A DNA stretch of 64,000 nt from NCBI GenBank assembly GCA_963807005.1, contig CAWDZK010000004.1, forward strand, positions 124,001 through 188,000. Reading direction: 5' to 3'. The notes below the pieces were generated by a model that saw only the letters and a list, made by a program, of their open reading frames with translations, was not told where the DNA came from and did not search any database. Below, piece after piece: positions 56,425 to 64,000 of this stretch. This DNA comes from CAWDZK01 sp963807005 (GTDB taxonomy: Bacteria > Actinomycetota > Actinomycetes > JACCUZ01). Numbering within the stretch: the stretch's first letter is position 1; every line of letters begins with the position of its first letter. A program made the translations under genes and the position numbers.

Positions 56425-57611
56425 GCCGGTGGAGCGACGTGATGGTCCCGACGTACGGCGAGCCGGTGCTCACCCTGGTCCGTGGCGACGGCGCGACCGT
56501 GTGGGACGACCAGGGCACCCGCTACCTCGACCTGGTCGCCGGCCTCGCCGTGAACGCGCTGGGCCACGCCCACCCGGCCGTGGTCGAGGCCGTCAGCGCC
56601 CAGGTGGCGACCCTGGGCCACACCTCGAACCTCGTCGCGAACGAGCCGTCGCTGCTCCTCGCCGAGCGGCTGCTCGCGCTCACCGGCCGCGACGGCCGGG
56701 TGTTCTTCGCCTCGTCCGGCGCGGAGGCGAACGAGGCCGCCTTCAAGATGGCCCGGCGCACCGGCCGGCCGTCGGTGGTCGCCGCCGAGGGCAGCTTCCA
56801 CGGCCGCACCATGGGTGCCCTGGCCCTGACCGGCCAGCGGGCCAAGCGGGCGCCGTTCGAGCCGCTGCCCGACGGGGTGACCTTCGTGCCGTACGGCGAC
56901 AGCGCCGCCCTGCTCTCGGCGGTGGGCAGCTGGACCGCGGCCGTCGTCCTCGAGCCGGTGCTCGGCGAGGGAGGCGTCGTCCCCGCACCCGACGGCTACC
57001 TGGAGGCGGCCCGGCAGGGCACCCGGGACGCCGGGGCGCTGCTGGTGCTGGACGAGGTGCAGACCGGCATCGGGCGCACCGGCGCGTGGTTCGCCCACCA
57101 GGCCGCGGGCGTCGAGCCGGACGTCCTGACGCTGGCCAAGGGCCTCGGCGGCGGCCTGCCGGTCAGCGCCTGCCTGGCCTTCGGTGCCGCCGCCGAGCTG
57201 CTGCGCCCGGGCCAGCACGGCACCACCTTCGGCGGGAACCCGGTGTCCTGCGCTGCGGCGCTGGCCGTCCTGGACACCATCGAGGCCGAGGGCCTGCTCG
57301 AGCGCGCCGGGTCGCTCGGCAAGACCCTCTCGACCGGCATCAGCGACCTCGGTCACCCGCTCGTCGCCGGGGTGCGCGGTGCCGGGCTGATGCTCGGCAT
57401 CGTCCTCACCGCACCGGTCGCGGCGGCCGTCGAGTCGGCCGCCCGGGCGCACGGCTTCCTGGTCAACGCGGTCGCGCCGGACGTGGTCCGGCTGGTGCCG
57501 CCGCTGGTCCTCACCGACACGCAGGCTGCGTCGTTCCTCGCTGCGCTCCCGGACGTCCTCGACGCCGTTAGCGTCCCTGCGACCGCCACCGACGGAGAGG
57601 ACGCCCCGTGA
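56421..57611 (+). CDS. argD: Acetylornithine aminotransferase
   Basis: A 396-aa class III PLP aminotransferase making N-acetylornithine. Motifs: LVAGLAVNALGHAHPAVVEA, FFASSGAEANEAAFKMAR, VLDEVQTGIGRTG and the PLP Lys in DVLTLAKGLGGGLP. ATG 56421 overlaps the argB stop (ATGA). Confidence 0.96.
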   Translation: MSRWSDVMVPTYGEPVLTLVRGDGATVWDDQGTRYLDLVAGLAVNALGHAHPAVVEAVSAQVATLGHTSNLVANEPSLLLAERLLALTGRDGRVFFASSGAEANEAAFKMARRTGRPSVVAAEGSFHGRTMGALALTGQRAKRAPFEPLPDGVTFVPYGDSAALLSAVGSWTAAVVLEPVLGEGGVVPAPDGYLEAARQGTRDAGALLVLDEVQTGIGRTGAWFAHQAAGVEPDVLTLAKGLGGGLPVSACLAFGAAAELLRPGQHGTTFGGNPVSCAAALAVLDTIEAEGLLERAGSLGKTLSTGISDLGHPLVAGVRGAGLMLGIVLTAPVAAAVESAARAHGFLVNAVAPDVVRLVPPLVLTDTQAASFLAALPDVLDAVSVPATATDGEDAP

Positions 57612-58546
57612 GCCAGCCGACAGTCCGGCACTTCCTGCGCGACGACGACCTGACGCCCGACGAGCTCGTCGAGGTGCTCGACCTGGCCGACCGGATGAAG
57701 GCCGACCGGCTCGCGCTGCAGCCGCTGGCCGGGCCGCGGGCGGTCGCGGTGCTCTTCGACAAGCCGTCCACGCGCACCCGGGTGTCGTTCTCGGTCGGCA
57801 TCGCCGAGCTCGGCGGCTACCCGCTGGTCATCGACGCGCAGTCCAGCCAGCTCGGCCGGGGCGAGCCGGTGCAGGACACCACCCGGGTGCTCGACCGGCA
57901 GTGCGCGGCGATCGTGTGGCGGACCTTCGGCCAGGACCGGATCGAGGCGATGGCCTCGGTGAGCCGGGTGCCGGTGGTCAACGCGCTGACCGACGAGTAC
58001 CACCCGTGCCAGATCCTCGCCGACCTGCAGACGGTGCGGGAGCACAAGAAGGCGCTCGCCGGGCTCACCCTCACCTACCTCGGCGACGGCGCCAACAACA
58101 TGGCGCACTCGTACCTGCTGGGCGGGGCAGCGGCCGGCATGCACGTGCGGGTCGGCTCGCCCGAGGGCTTCGACCCCGACCCGGGGGTGCTCGACCGGGC
58201 ACAGCAGATCGCGGCCGCGACCGGCGGCTCGGCGACCCACGTCCGCGACCCGCATGCCGCCGCCGACGGGGCCGACGTGCTCGCCACCGACACCTGGGTG
58301 TCGATGGGCCAGGAGGGGGAGTCCGGCGGCCGGGCCGCGCCGTTCGTGCCGTACGCCGTCGACGAGGCCGCCCTGGGACGGGCCGCCGACGGCGCGGTCG
58401 TCCTGCACTGCCTGCCGGCGTACCGGGGAAAGGAGATCGCGGCCGCAGTCATCGACGGTCCGCAGAGCATCGTCTGGGACGAGGCCGAGAACCGGCTGCA
58501 CGCCCAGAAGGCGCTGCTCACCTGGCTGCTGGAGCGCTCCTCATGA
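57608..58546 (+). CDS. argF: Ornithine carbamoyltransferase
   Basis: A 312-aa enzyme joining carbamoyl phosphate and ornithine to give citrulline. Carbamoyl-phosphate site FDKPSTRTRVSFSVG, then DEYHPCQILADLQT, and the ornithine loop HCLPAYRGKEI. GTG 57608 overlaps argD. Confidence 0.96.
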   Translation: MSQPTVRHFLRDDDLTPDELVEVLDLADRMKADRLALQPLAGPRAVAVLFDKPSTRTRVSFSVGIAELGGYPLVIDAQSSQLGRGEPVQDTTRVLDRQCAAIVWRTFGQDRIEAMASVSRVPVVNALTDEYHPCQILADLQTVREHKKALAGLTLTYLGDGANNMAHSYLLGGAAAGMHVRVGSPEGFDPDPGVLDRAQQIAAATGGSATHVRDPHAAADGADVLATDTWVSMGQEGESGGRAAPFVPYAVDEAALGRAADGAVVLHCLPAYRGKEIAAAVIDGPQSIVWDEAENRLHAQKALLTWLLERSS

Positions 58547-59085
58547 GCACCCTCGCCGCCTCCAGGACCGCCCGGCACCGGCGGATCGTCGAGCTGCTCG
58601 AGACCCACCGGGTGCGCTCGCAGGCCGAGCTCGTGGAGCTGCTCGGTGCTGACGGGGTCAGCGTCACGCAGACCACCCTGTCCCGCGACCTCGACGAGCT
58701 CGGTGCGGTGAAGATCCGCGACGGCGGAGGCGACCTCGTCTACGCCGTGCCGGCCGAGGGCGGCGACCCGACCCCCCGCCTCGCGCCCGCCGACGGCGAG
58801 GCAGCCGGGAAGCTGTCCCGGCTGGCCGCCGAGCTGCTGGTGTCGGCCGACGCCTCGGCCAACCTCGTCGTGCTCCGGACCCCGCCCGGGGCCGCGCAGT
58901 TCCTCGCCAGTGCCCTCGACCGGGCCGGGCTGCCCGACGTCGTCGGCACCATCGCCGGCGACGACACCGTCATGGTGATCGCCCGCGACCCGCACGGCGG
59001 CGAGGCGCTCGCCGCCCGCCTGCTGACCCTCGCCGCACCGCACCCCAACGGCCAGCACCATCCATCGCAAGGAGAACTCCCGTGA
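58543..59085 (+). CDS. argR: Arginine repressor ArgR
   Basis: A 180-aa hexameric repressor with an N-terminal winged helix (RHRRIVELLETHRVRSQAEL, GVSVTQTTLSRDLDELGAVK) and a C-terminal arginine-binding/oligomerisation domain (VVLRTPPGAAQFLASALDRA, VVGTIAGDDTVMVIAR). It sits inside the operon it presumably controls; the ARG-box-like dyad before argC is the likely operator. ATG 58543 overlaps argF; its stop overlaps argG. Confidence 0.95.
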   Translation: MSTLAASRTARHRRIVELLETHRVRSQAELVELLGADGVSVTQTTLSRDLDELGAVKIRDGGGDLVYAVPAEGGDPTPRLAPADGEAAGKLSRLAAELLVSADASANLVVLRTPPGAAQFLASALDRAGLPDVVGTIAGDDTVMVIARDPHGGEALAARLLTLAAPHPNGQHHPSQGELP

Positions 59086-60296
59086 CCGAGCGCGTCGTAC
59101 TCGCCTACTCCGGGGGTCTCGACACCTCCGTCGCCATCGGCTGGATCGCGGAGGAGACCGGGGCCGAGGTGATCGCCGTCGCGGCCGACGTCGGCCAGGG
59201 CGGGGAGGACCTGGACGAGATCCGCGAGCGGGCCCTGGCCTGCGGTGCGGTCGAGTCGCTGGTCCTGGACCTCAAGGACGAGTACGCCGAGCAGTACTGC
59301 CTGCCGGCGCTCAAGGCCAACGCGCTCTACCTCGACCGGTACCCGCTGGTCTCGGCGCTCTCCCGGCCGGTGATCGTCAAGCACCTGGTCGAGGCCGCCC
59401 GCTACCACGGGGCGACCATGGTCGCCCACGGCTGCACCGGCAAGGGAAACGACCAGGTGCGCTTCGAGGTCGGCATCGGCGCGCTCGCACCGGACCTCAC
59501 CGTGCTGGCCCCGGTCCGCGACTCCGGCATGACCCGCGACAAGGCCATCGCCTTCGCCGCCGAGAAGGGCCTGCCGATCGACGTGACCAAGAAGTCGCCG
59601 TACTCCATCGACCAGAACCTGTGGGGCCGCGCGGTCGAGACCGGCTTCCTCGAGGACATCTGGAACGCCCCGATCGAGGACGTCTACGACTACACCGCCG
59701 ACCCGGCGCAGCCGCGCGAGGCGGACGAGGTCGTCGTCACCTTCGACAAGGGCGCGCCGGTGGCCGTCGACGGCCGCCCGGTCACCGCGCTGGAGGCGGT
59801 GCTGGAGCTCAACCGGCGGGCCGGCGCCCAGGGCGTGGGCCGGCTCGACCTGGTCGAGGACCGGCTGGTCGGCATCAAGAGCCGCGAGGTCTACGAGGCA
59901 CCGGGCGCGATCGCGCTGATCACCGCGCACCAGGAGCTCGAGAACGTCACCGTCGAGCGCGACCTCGCCCGCTTCAAGCGCACCGTCGACCAGCGCTGGG
60001 GCGAGCTGGTGTACGACGGCCTGTGGTTCTCGCCGCTCAAGCGCGCCCTCGACGGTTTCGTCGAGGAGGCCAACGAGCACGTCAGCGGCGACGTGCGGCT
60101 GACCCTGCACGCCGGCAAGGCGGTCGTCACCGGCCGGCGCAGCGAGCAGTCGCTGTACGAGTACGAGATGGCGACCTACGACTCGGGCGACATCTTCGAC
60201 CAGACGCTGGCCAAGGGCTTCGTCGAGCTGTGGGGGCTGCCCAGCAAGATGGCGGCCCGGCGCGACCAGCGCCTCGGCGGCAGCGCCGGGCACTGA
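59082..60296 (+). CDS. argG: Argininosuccinate synthase
   Basis: A 404-aa ATP-dependent ligase joining citrulline and aspartate. N-type pyrophosphatase P-loop VLAYSGGLDTSVAIGW, then HGCTGKGNDQVRFEVG and DQNLWGRAVETGFLEDIW. GTG 59082 overlaps argR; argH follows after 44 bases. Confidence 0.97.
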   Translation: MTERVVLAYSGGLDTSVAIGWIAEETGAEVIAVAADVGQGGEDLDEIRERALACGAVESLVLDLKDEYAEQYCLPALKANALYLDRYPLVSALSRPVIVKHLVEAARYHGATMVAHGCTGKGNDQVRFEVGIGALAPDLTVLAPVRDSGMTRDKAIAFAAEKGLPIDVTKKSPYSIDQNLWGRAVETGFLEDIWNAPIEDVYDYTADPAQPREADEVVVTFDKGAPVAVDGRPVTALEAVLELNRRAGAQGVGRLDLVEDRLVGIKSREVYEAPGAIALITAHQELENVTVERDLARFKRTVDQRWGELVYDGLWFSPLKRALDGFVEEANEHVSGDVRLTLHAGKAVVTGRRSEQSLYEYEMATYDSGDIFDQTLAKGFVELWGLPSKMAARRDQRLGGSAGH

Positions 60297-60340
60297 CACC
60301 CGGCTCCGGCGGCAGTGCCCTCCTGGGAGAAGATCGAGGC

Positions 60341-61765
60341 GTGAGCGACACCGGCGCGACACCGACCAGGCTGTGGGGCGGACGGTTCGGGGGAGGGCCG
60401 AGCGAGGCGCTCGCGCGGCTGTCGGTCAGCGTGCACTTCGACTGGCGGCTGGCGCCGTACGACCTGGCCGCCTCGCGGGCGCACGCCCGGGTGCTGCACG
60501 GGGCCGGGCTGCTCGACGACACCGAGCTCGGCCAGATGGTCGGCGCCCTCGACGACCTCGAGGCCGCGGTCAAGGACGGCTCGTTCCGCCCGACCATCGA
60601 GGACGAGGACGTGCACACCGCCCTCGAGCGCGGCCTGCTGGAGCGGCTCGGCGCGCTGGGCGGCAAGCTGCGGGCCGGCCGCAGCCGCAACGACCAGGTC
60701 GCGACCGACCTGCGGCTGTACCTGCGCGACGCGGCCCGCCAGGTGGCGGCCCGGGTCGCCGACCTCGAGACCGCGCTGGTGGGGCTGGCGGAACGGCACC
60801 GGGCCACCGCGATGCCGGGGATGACCCACCTCCAGCACGCGCAGCCGGTGCTCCTCGCGCACCACCTGCTCGCCCACGTGCACGCGTTCAAGCGCGACGT
60901 CGAGCGGCTGGTCGACTGGGACGACCGGGCGGCGCTCAGCCCGCTCGGCGCCGGCGCGCTGGCCGGGTCGTCGCTGCCGCTGGACCCGGTCGCCGTCGCC
61001 GCCGAGCTCGGCTTCAGCGGGCCGTGCGACAACTCGATCGACGCCGTGTCCGACCGTGACTTCGTGGCCGAGTTCTGCTTCGTGGCCGCGCTGCTCGGCG
61101 TGCACCTCTCCCGGCTCGGTGAGGAGATCTGCCTCTGGGCCACCACCGAGTTCGGCTGGGTGGAGCTCGACGACGCGTACGCCACCGGGTCGTCGATCAT
61201 GCCGCAGAAGAAGAACCCCGACATCGCCGAGCTGGCCCGCGGCAAGTCCGGCCGGCTGGTCGGCAACCTGATGGCGCTGCTCACGACCCTCAAGGGCCTG
61301 CCGCTGGCCTACGACCGCGACCTGCAGGAGGACAAGGAGCCGGTCTTCGACTCGGTCGAGACGCTGCTGCTCGTCCTGCCGGCCGTGGCCGGGATGGTGT
61401 CCACGCTGCGGATCCACGACGAGCGGATGTCCGCGGCGGCTGCCACCGGGCACGCGCTCGCCACGGATGTCGCCGAGTGGCTGGTGCGCAACGGCACCGC
61501 CTTCCGCGACGCGCACGACATCACCGGCCGGCTGGTGCGGCACTGCGACGAGCACGACCTCGAGCTGTGGGAGGTCGACGACGCCGCGCTGGCCGGGATC
61601 GATCCGCGGCTGACCCCGGAGGTGCGCTCGGTGCTGTCGGTGCGCGGTGCGCTGATGTCGCGCTCCACGCACGGCGGCACGGCGCCGGCCCGGGTGGCCG
61701 ACCAGCTCGCGGCGCTGGCCGACGCCGCCCATGGGCATGCCGCCTGGGCCACCGGTGAGCGCTGA
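60341..61765 (+). CDS. argH: Argininosuccinate lyase
   Basis: A 474-aa member of the fumarase/aspartase superfamily producing arginine and fumarate. Motifs: LWGGRFGGGPSEALARLSVS, KLRAGRSRNDQVATDLRLY, PGMTHLQHAQPVLLAHHLL and the signature GSSIMPQKKNPDIAEL. GTG 60341 follows GGGAGAAG. Last gene of the arginine operon; its 3' end overlaps the glycosylase start. Confidence 0.97.
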   Translation: MSDTGATPTRLWGGRFGGGPSEALARLSVSVHFDWRLAPYDLAASRAHARVLHGAGLLDDTELGQMVGALDDLEAAVKDGSFRPTIEDEDVHTALERGLLERLGALGGKLRAGRSRNDQVATDLRLYLRDAARQVAARVADLETALVGLAERHRATAMPGMTHLQHAQPVLLAHHLLAHVHAFKRDVERLVDWDDRAALSPLGAGALAGSSLPLDPVAVAAELGFSGPCDNSIDAVSDRDFVAEFCFVAALLGVHLSRLGEEICLWATTEFGWVELDDAYATGSSIMPQKKNPDIAELARGKSGRLVGNLMALLTTLKGLPLAYDRDLQEDKEPVFDSVETLLLVLPAVAGMVSTLRIHDERMSAAAATGHALATDVAEWLVRNGTAFRDAHDITGRLVRHCDEHDLELWEVDDAALAGIDPRLTPEVRSVLSVRGALMSRSTHGGTAPARVADQLAALADAAHGHAAWATGER

Positions 61766-62396
61766 CCAGCTGTTGTCACCGGAGTTCTTCGACCGGCCGG
61801 TGCTCGAGGTCGCACCGGACCTGCTCGGCTGCGTCCTCCGGCACGACTCGCCGGACGGCCGGGTCGCCGTCCGGCTCACCGAGGTCGAGGCGTACGCGGG
61901 GGAGCAGGACCCGGGGTCGCACGCGTTCCGGGGCCGGACACCGCGTACCGCCGTGATGTTCGGTCCGCCCGGTCACGTCTACGTGTACTTCACCTACGGC
62001 ATGCACTGGTGCATGAACCTGGTCTGCGGACCCGAGGGGACGGCCTCGGCCGTGCTGCTGCGGGCCGGCGAGGTCGTCGAGGGCGGCGAGCTGGCGGCGG
62101 CCCGGCGTACGACGTCGCGGTCGCAACGCGACCTGGCCCGGGGCCCCGCCCGGCTGACCGTGGCGCTCGGCGTCGACGGCACGCATGACGGCGTGGACGC
62201 GAGCGACCCGGCCTCCTGCCTCACCGTCGCGGCCGGGCCGGTGCCGGGGCGGGGCGGTGGTCAGGTCGCGACCGGACCGCGCGTGGGTGTTCCGGGTGCC
62301 GGCGCGGCCCACCCGTGGCGGTTCTGGCTGGTCGGTGAGCCGACCGTGTCGGCGTACCGACCTGCGGTATCGCGTCGTCGCGCACCGGCCGGCTAG
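61755..62396 (+). CDS. 3-methyladenine DNA glycosylase (AAG/MPG family)
   Basis: A 213-aa base-excision glycosylase. LTEVEAYAGEQDPGSHAFRG carries the catalytic Glu, followed by TAVMFGPPGHVYVYFTYGMH and LARGPARLTVALGV. GTG 61755 gives VSADQLLSPEFFDRP and overlaps argH by 11 bases; ATG 61731 is an alternative. This argH-glycosylase-tyrS order is seen in several actinobacteria. Confidence 0.93.
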   Translation: MSADQLLSPEFFDRPVLEVAPDLLGCVLRHDSPDGRVAVRLTEVEAYAGEQDPGSHAFRGRTPRTAVMFGPPGHVYVYFTYGMHWCMNLVCGPEGTASAVLLRAGEVVEGGELAAARRTTSRSQRDLARGPARLTVALGVDGTHDGVDASDPASCLTVAAGPVPGRGGGQVATGPRVGVPGAGAAHPWRFWLVGEPTVSAYRPAVSRRRAPAG

Positions 62397-62445
62397 GGGA
62401 TGCTGGGTCGCGCACCGTCCCGACTGCAGAGAGGTACGACCCCAC

Positions 62446-63736
62446 GTGACCGCCGCCGACGATCTCCTCGACGACCTGCAGTGGCGCGGCCTGATCGCCG
62501 TGAGCACCGACCTCGGTGCGCTGCGCGAGGCCCTCGACGCGGGCCCGGTCACCTACTACTGCGGCTTCGACCCGACCGCGCCGAGCCTGCACCTCGGCAA
62601 CCTGGTGCAGATCCTGACCCTCCGGCGACTTCAGCGGGCCGGTCACCGGCCGCTGGCGCTGGTCGGCGGCGCGACCGGCCTGATCGGCGACCCCGGCGGC
62701 CGAACCGCCGAGCGGACGCTCAACACCAAGGAGACCGTCGCGGAGTGGGTCGAGGACATCCGCGTCCGCAGATCGAGCCGTTCCTGTCCTTCGAGGGCGC
62801 CAACGCGGCCGTCCTGGTGAACAACCTGGACTGGACCGCGTCGCTGTCGGCGATCGACTTGCTGCGCGACGTCGGCAAGCACTTCCGGGTCAACAAGATG
62901 ATCACGAAGGACGCCGTGGCCGCGCGGCTGCACTCCGAGCAGGGCATCTCCTACACCGAGTTCAGCTACCAGATCCTGCAGGGGCTGGACTTCCTGGAGC
63001 TGTACCGCCGGTACGGCTGCACGCTGCAGACCGGCGGCAGCGACCAGTGGGGCAACCTCACCGCCGGCCTCGACCTGATCCACCGGGTCGAGGGCCAGTC
63101 GGTGCACGCCTTCGCGACTCCGCTGGTGACCAAGGCCGACGGCACGAAGTTCGGCAAGACGAGAGCGGACCGTTTGGCTGGACCCGGCCTGACGTCGCCG
63201 TACGCGTTCTTCCAGTTCTGGCTCAACACCGACGACCGGGACGTGTCCACCTACCTGCGCAGGTCCTCTCGTTCCGGTCGCGCGAGGAGATCGAGGCGCT
63301 GGAGAAGGCCGTCGCCGAACGCCCGCAGGCCCGCGAGGCGCAGCGGGCGCTGGCCGAGGAGCTCACGGCGCTGGTGCACGGCGAGGCGGAGCGGGACGCC
63401 GTCGTCGCCGCCAGCCAGGCGCTGTTCGGCCGTGGCGAGCTGGCCGACCTGGACGGGGGCACGCTGGCGGCGTCGCTGGCCGAGCTCCCGCAGGCCGAGG
63501 TGGACGTCGCCGCCGACGGCTGGCCGCTGGTCGTGGACCTGTTCGCCGCCACCGGGCTGGCGCCCAGCAAGAGCGCGGCCCGGCGGGCCGTCGCGGAGGG
63601 CGGCGCCTACCTCAACAACGCCCGGGTCGAGTCCGACGACGCCACCGTGGCGGCCGCGGACCTGCTGGCGGGCGAGTGGGTCGTCCTGCGGCGTGGCAAG
63701 CGCAGCCTGGCCGCCGTCCGGGTCCGCGGCGCCTGA
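62446..63736 (+). pseudogene. tyrS: Tyrosine-tRNA ligase gene broken by several one-base deletions
   Basis: TyrRS sequence runs through three frames. Segment 1 (62446 to about 62770) has YYCGFDPTAPSLHLGNLVQI. Segment 2 (to about 63258) has TGGSDQWGNLTAGLDLIHRV and KADGTKFGKT. Segment 3 (to 63736) holds the C-terminal S4 domain (GLAPSKSAARRAVAEGG). Each switch is the same one-base loss. Between 63160 and 63195, where family members read KTESG..WLDP.LTSPYAF, three more one-base losses within about 30 bases cancel and garble the sequence just after the KFGKT catalytic loop. TyrRS is essential, so this is either sequencing or assembly error or a decayed copy with another tyrS elsewhere. AGAGAGG precedes GTG 62446. 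Confidence 0.85.
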
Positions 63737-63753
63737 GGACCTGCCCGGGAGTC

Positions 63754-63777
63754 CGGCCCGCTGCTGACGGCGGGCCG
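63754..63777 (+). terminator. Hairpin after tyrS
   Basis: CGGCCCGC (63754-63761) and its complement (63770-63777) with an 8-nt loop, 18 bases after the tyrS stop. No U-run. Confidence 0.55.
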
Positions 63778-63823
63778 CCGGTTGCTCCGATCGCTGCTCC
63801 CCACAGGCCGCTGACCTGCCGAT

Positions 63824-63853
63824 TTGTGTTCCTGCGGGGCACCTGTCTAATGT
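63824..63853 (+). promoter_or_regulatory. Candidate promoter
   Basis: TTGTGT (63824-63829), 18-base spacer, TAATGT (63848-63853). It lies in the 264-base gene-free end of the window after tyrS and points off the right edge. Confidence 0.45.
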
Positions 63854-63990
63854 TCTCCACGTCGCCCGACAGGGAGTGACGGACACCGACACGGTGGCCG
63901 TTCCCGGGGTGGCCCCAACCACGCGTGACTCACGCCGGGACCTTGGTCGCGGGGGATCGTCACGTGCGGGGTGGGAGGCGGGAAGCGAGT

Positions 63991-64000
63991 TTGACACCCG
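63991..64000 (+). promoter_or_regulatory. Consensus -35 element at window edge
   Basis: TTGACA at 63991-63996; the -10 would lie outside the window. Two promoters pointing the same way into an untranslated region would suit a strong operon such as rrn, but this is a guess. Confidence 0.35.

Overview
The window looks like one chromosomal segment of a very GC-rich actinobacterium (Actinomycetota). GTG starts are common and junctions overlap by 4 bases. Marker genes include rbpA, whiA, a histidine-kinase gene between trmH-type methyltransferase and pheS, and an argCJBDFRGH operon. The order uvrC-rapZ-yvcK-whiA-gap-pgk-tpiA-secG is typical of the phylum. A Nocardioidales-like or neighbouring order is possible, but I cannot settle it from the sequence. 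No phage, integrase, IS transposase, tRNA, rRNA or CRISPR array was seen.

Layout. 1-8.4 kb: uvrA, a secreted-protein gene split by a frameshift, a receiver-only protein divergent from a LuxR-type regulator plus histidine kinase pair, and a Tat/lipobox Rieske protein. 8.5-17.6 kb: uvrC, rapZ, yvcK, whiA, gap, pgk, tpiA, secG, rbpA. 17.7-33.9 kb: the [NiFe]-hydrogenase locus. hypF is on the + strand, followed by an acetyltransferase and a stand-alone MraY paralogue. Then comes a 14-gene minus-strand operon read from 33.9 kb down to 22.1 kb: hhyS, hhyL, hhyE-like, DUF5947-like, DUF6084-like, a 493-aa unknown, maturation protease, a 39-aa membrane microprotein, hypA, hypC, a second hypC-like gene, hypD, hypE and a tandem SIS protein. 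It starts at a TTGACA promoter and ends at a 19-bp perfect stem. The small subunit has CxxD where other hydrogenases have CxxC, the mark of group 1h (actinobacterial, O2-insensitive, atmospheric-H2-scavenging) enzymes. No hypB is present; HypA instead has a His-rich tail.

34-44 kb is an accessory stretch. It holds a class III CoA-transferase coupled to a fused carboxyltransferase with an 18-bp minisatellite linker. Next is an AbiEi/nuclease-fold gene bracketed by inverted copies of a palindromic repeat. Carbamate kinase and a ring-opening amidohydrolase follow, then a phosphoribosyltransferase, a PLP decarboxylase fused to a cyclic-nucleotide-binding domain, and an SseB-like gene. 44-52.5 kb: infC (apparent ATC start, attenuator-like leader), rpmI, rplT, rRNA methyltransferase, orphan histidine kinase, pheS, pheT and a short-chain dehydrogenase. 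52.6-61.8 kb: a methyltransferase and the arginine operon, whose promoter carries an ArgR-type dyad. 61.8-64 kb: a DNA glycosylase, a tyrS gene carrying about five one-base deletions, and promoter-like sequence running off the edge.

The least explained signal is a repeat family made of a 32-bp perfect palindrome followed by a second hairpin. There are three copies (13.5, 37.2 and 38.4 kb), two of them flanking the AbiEi-like gene in inverted orientation. A fourth palindrome (47.9 kb) differs only by paired, compensatory changes. A second window-wide pattern is a TAGnnT -10 hexamer 6-7 nt before the start codons of many first genes, suggesting leaderless transcripts.
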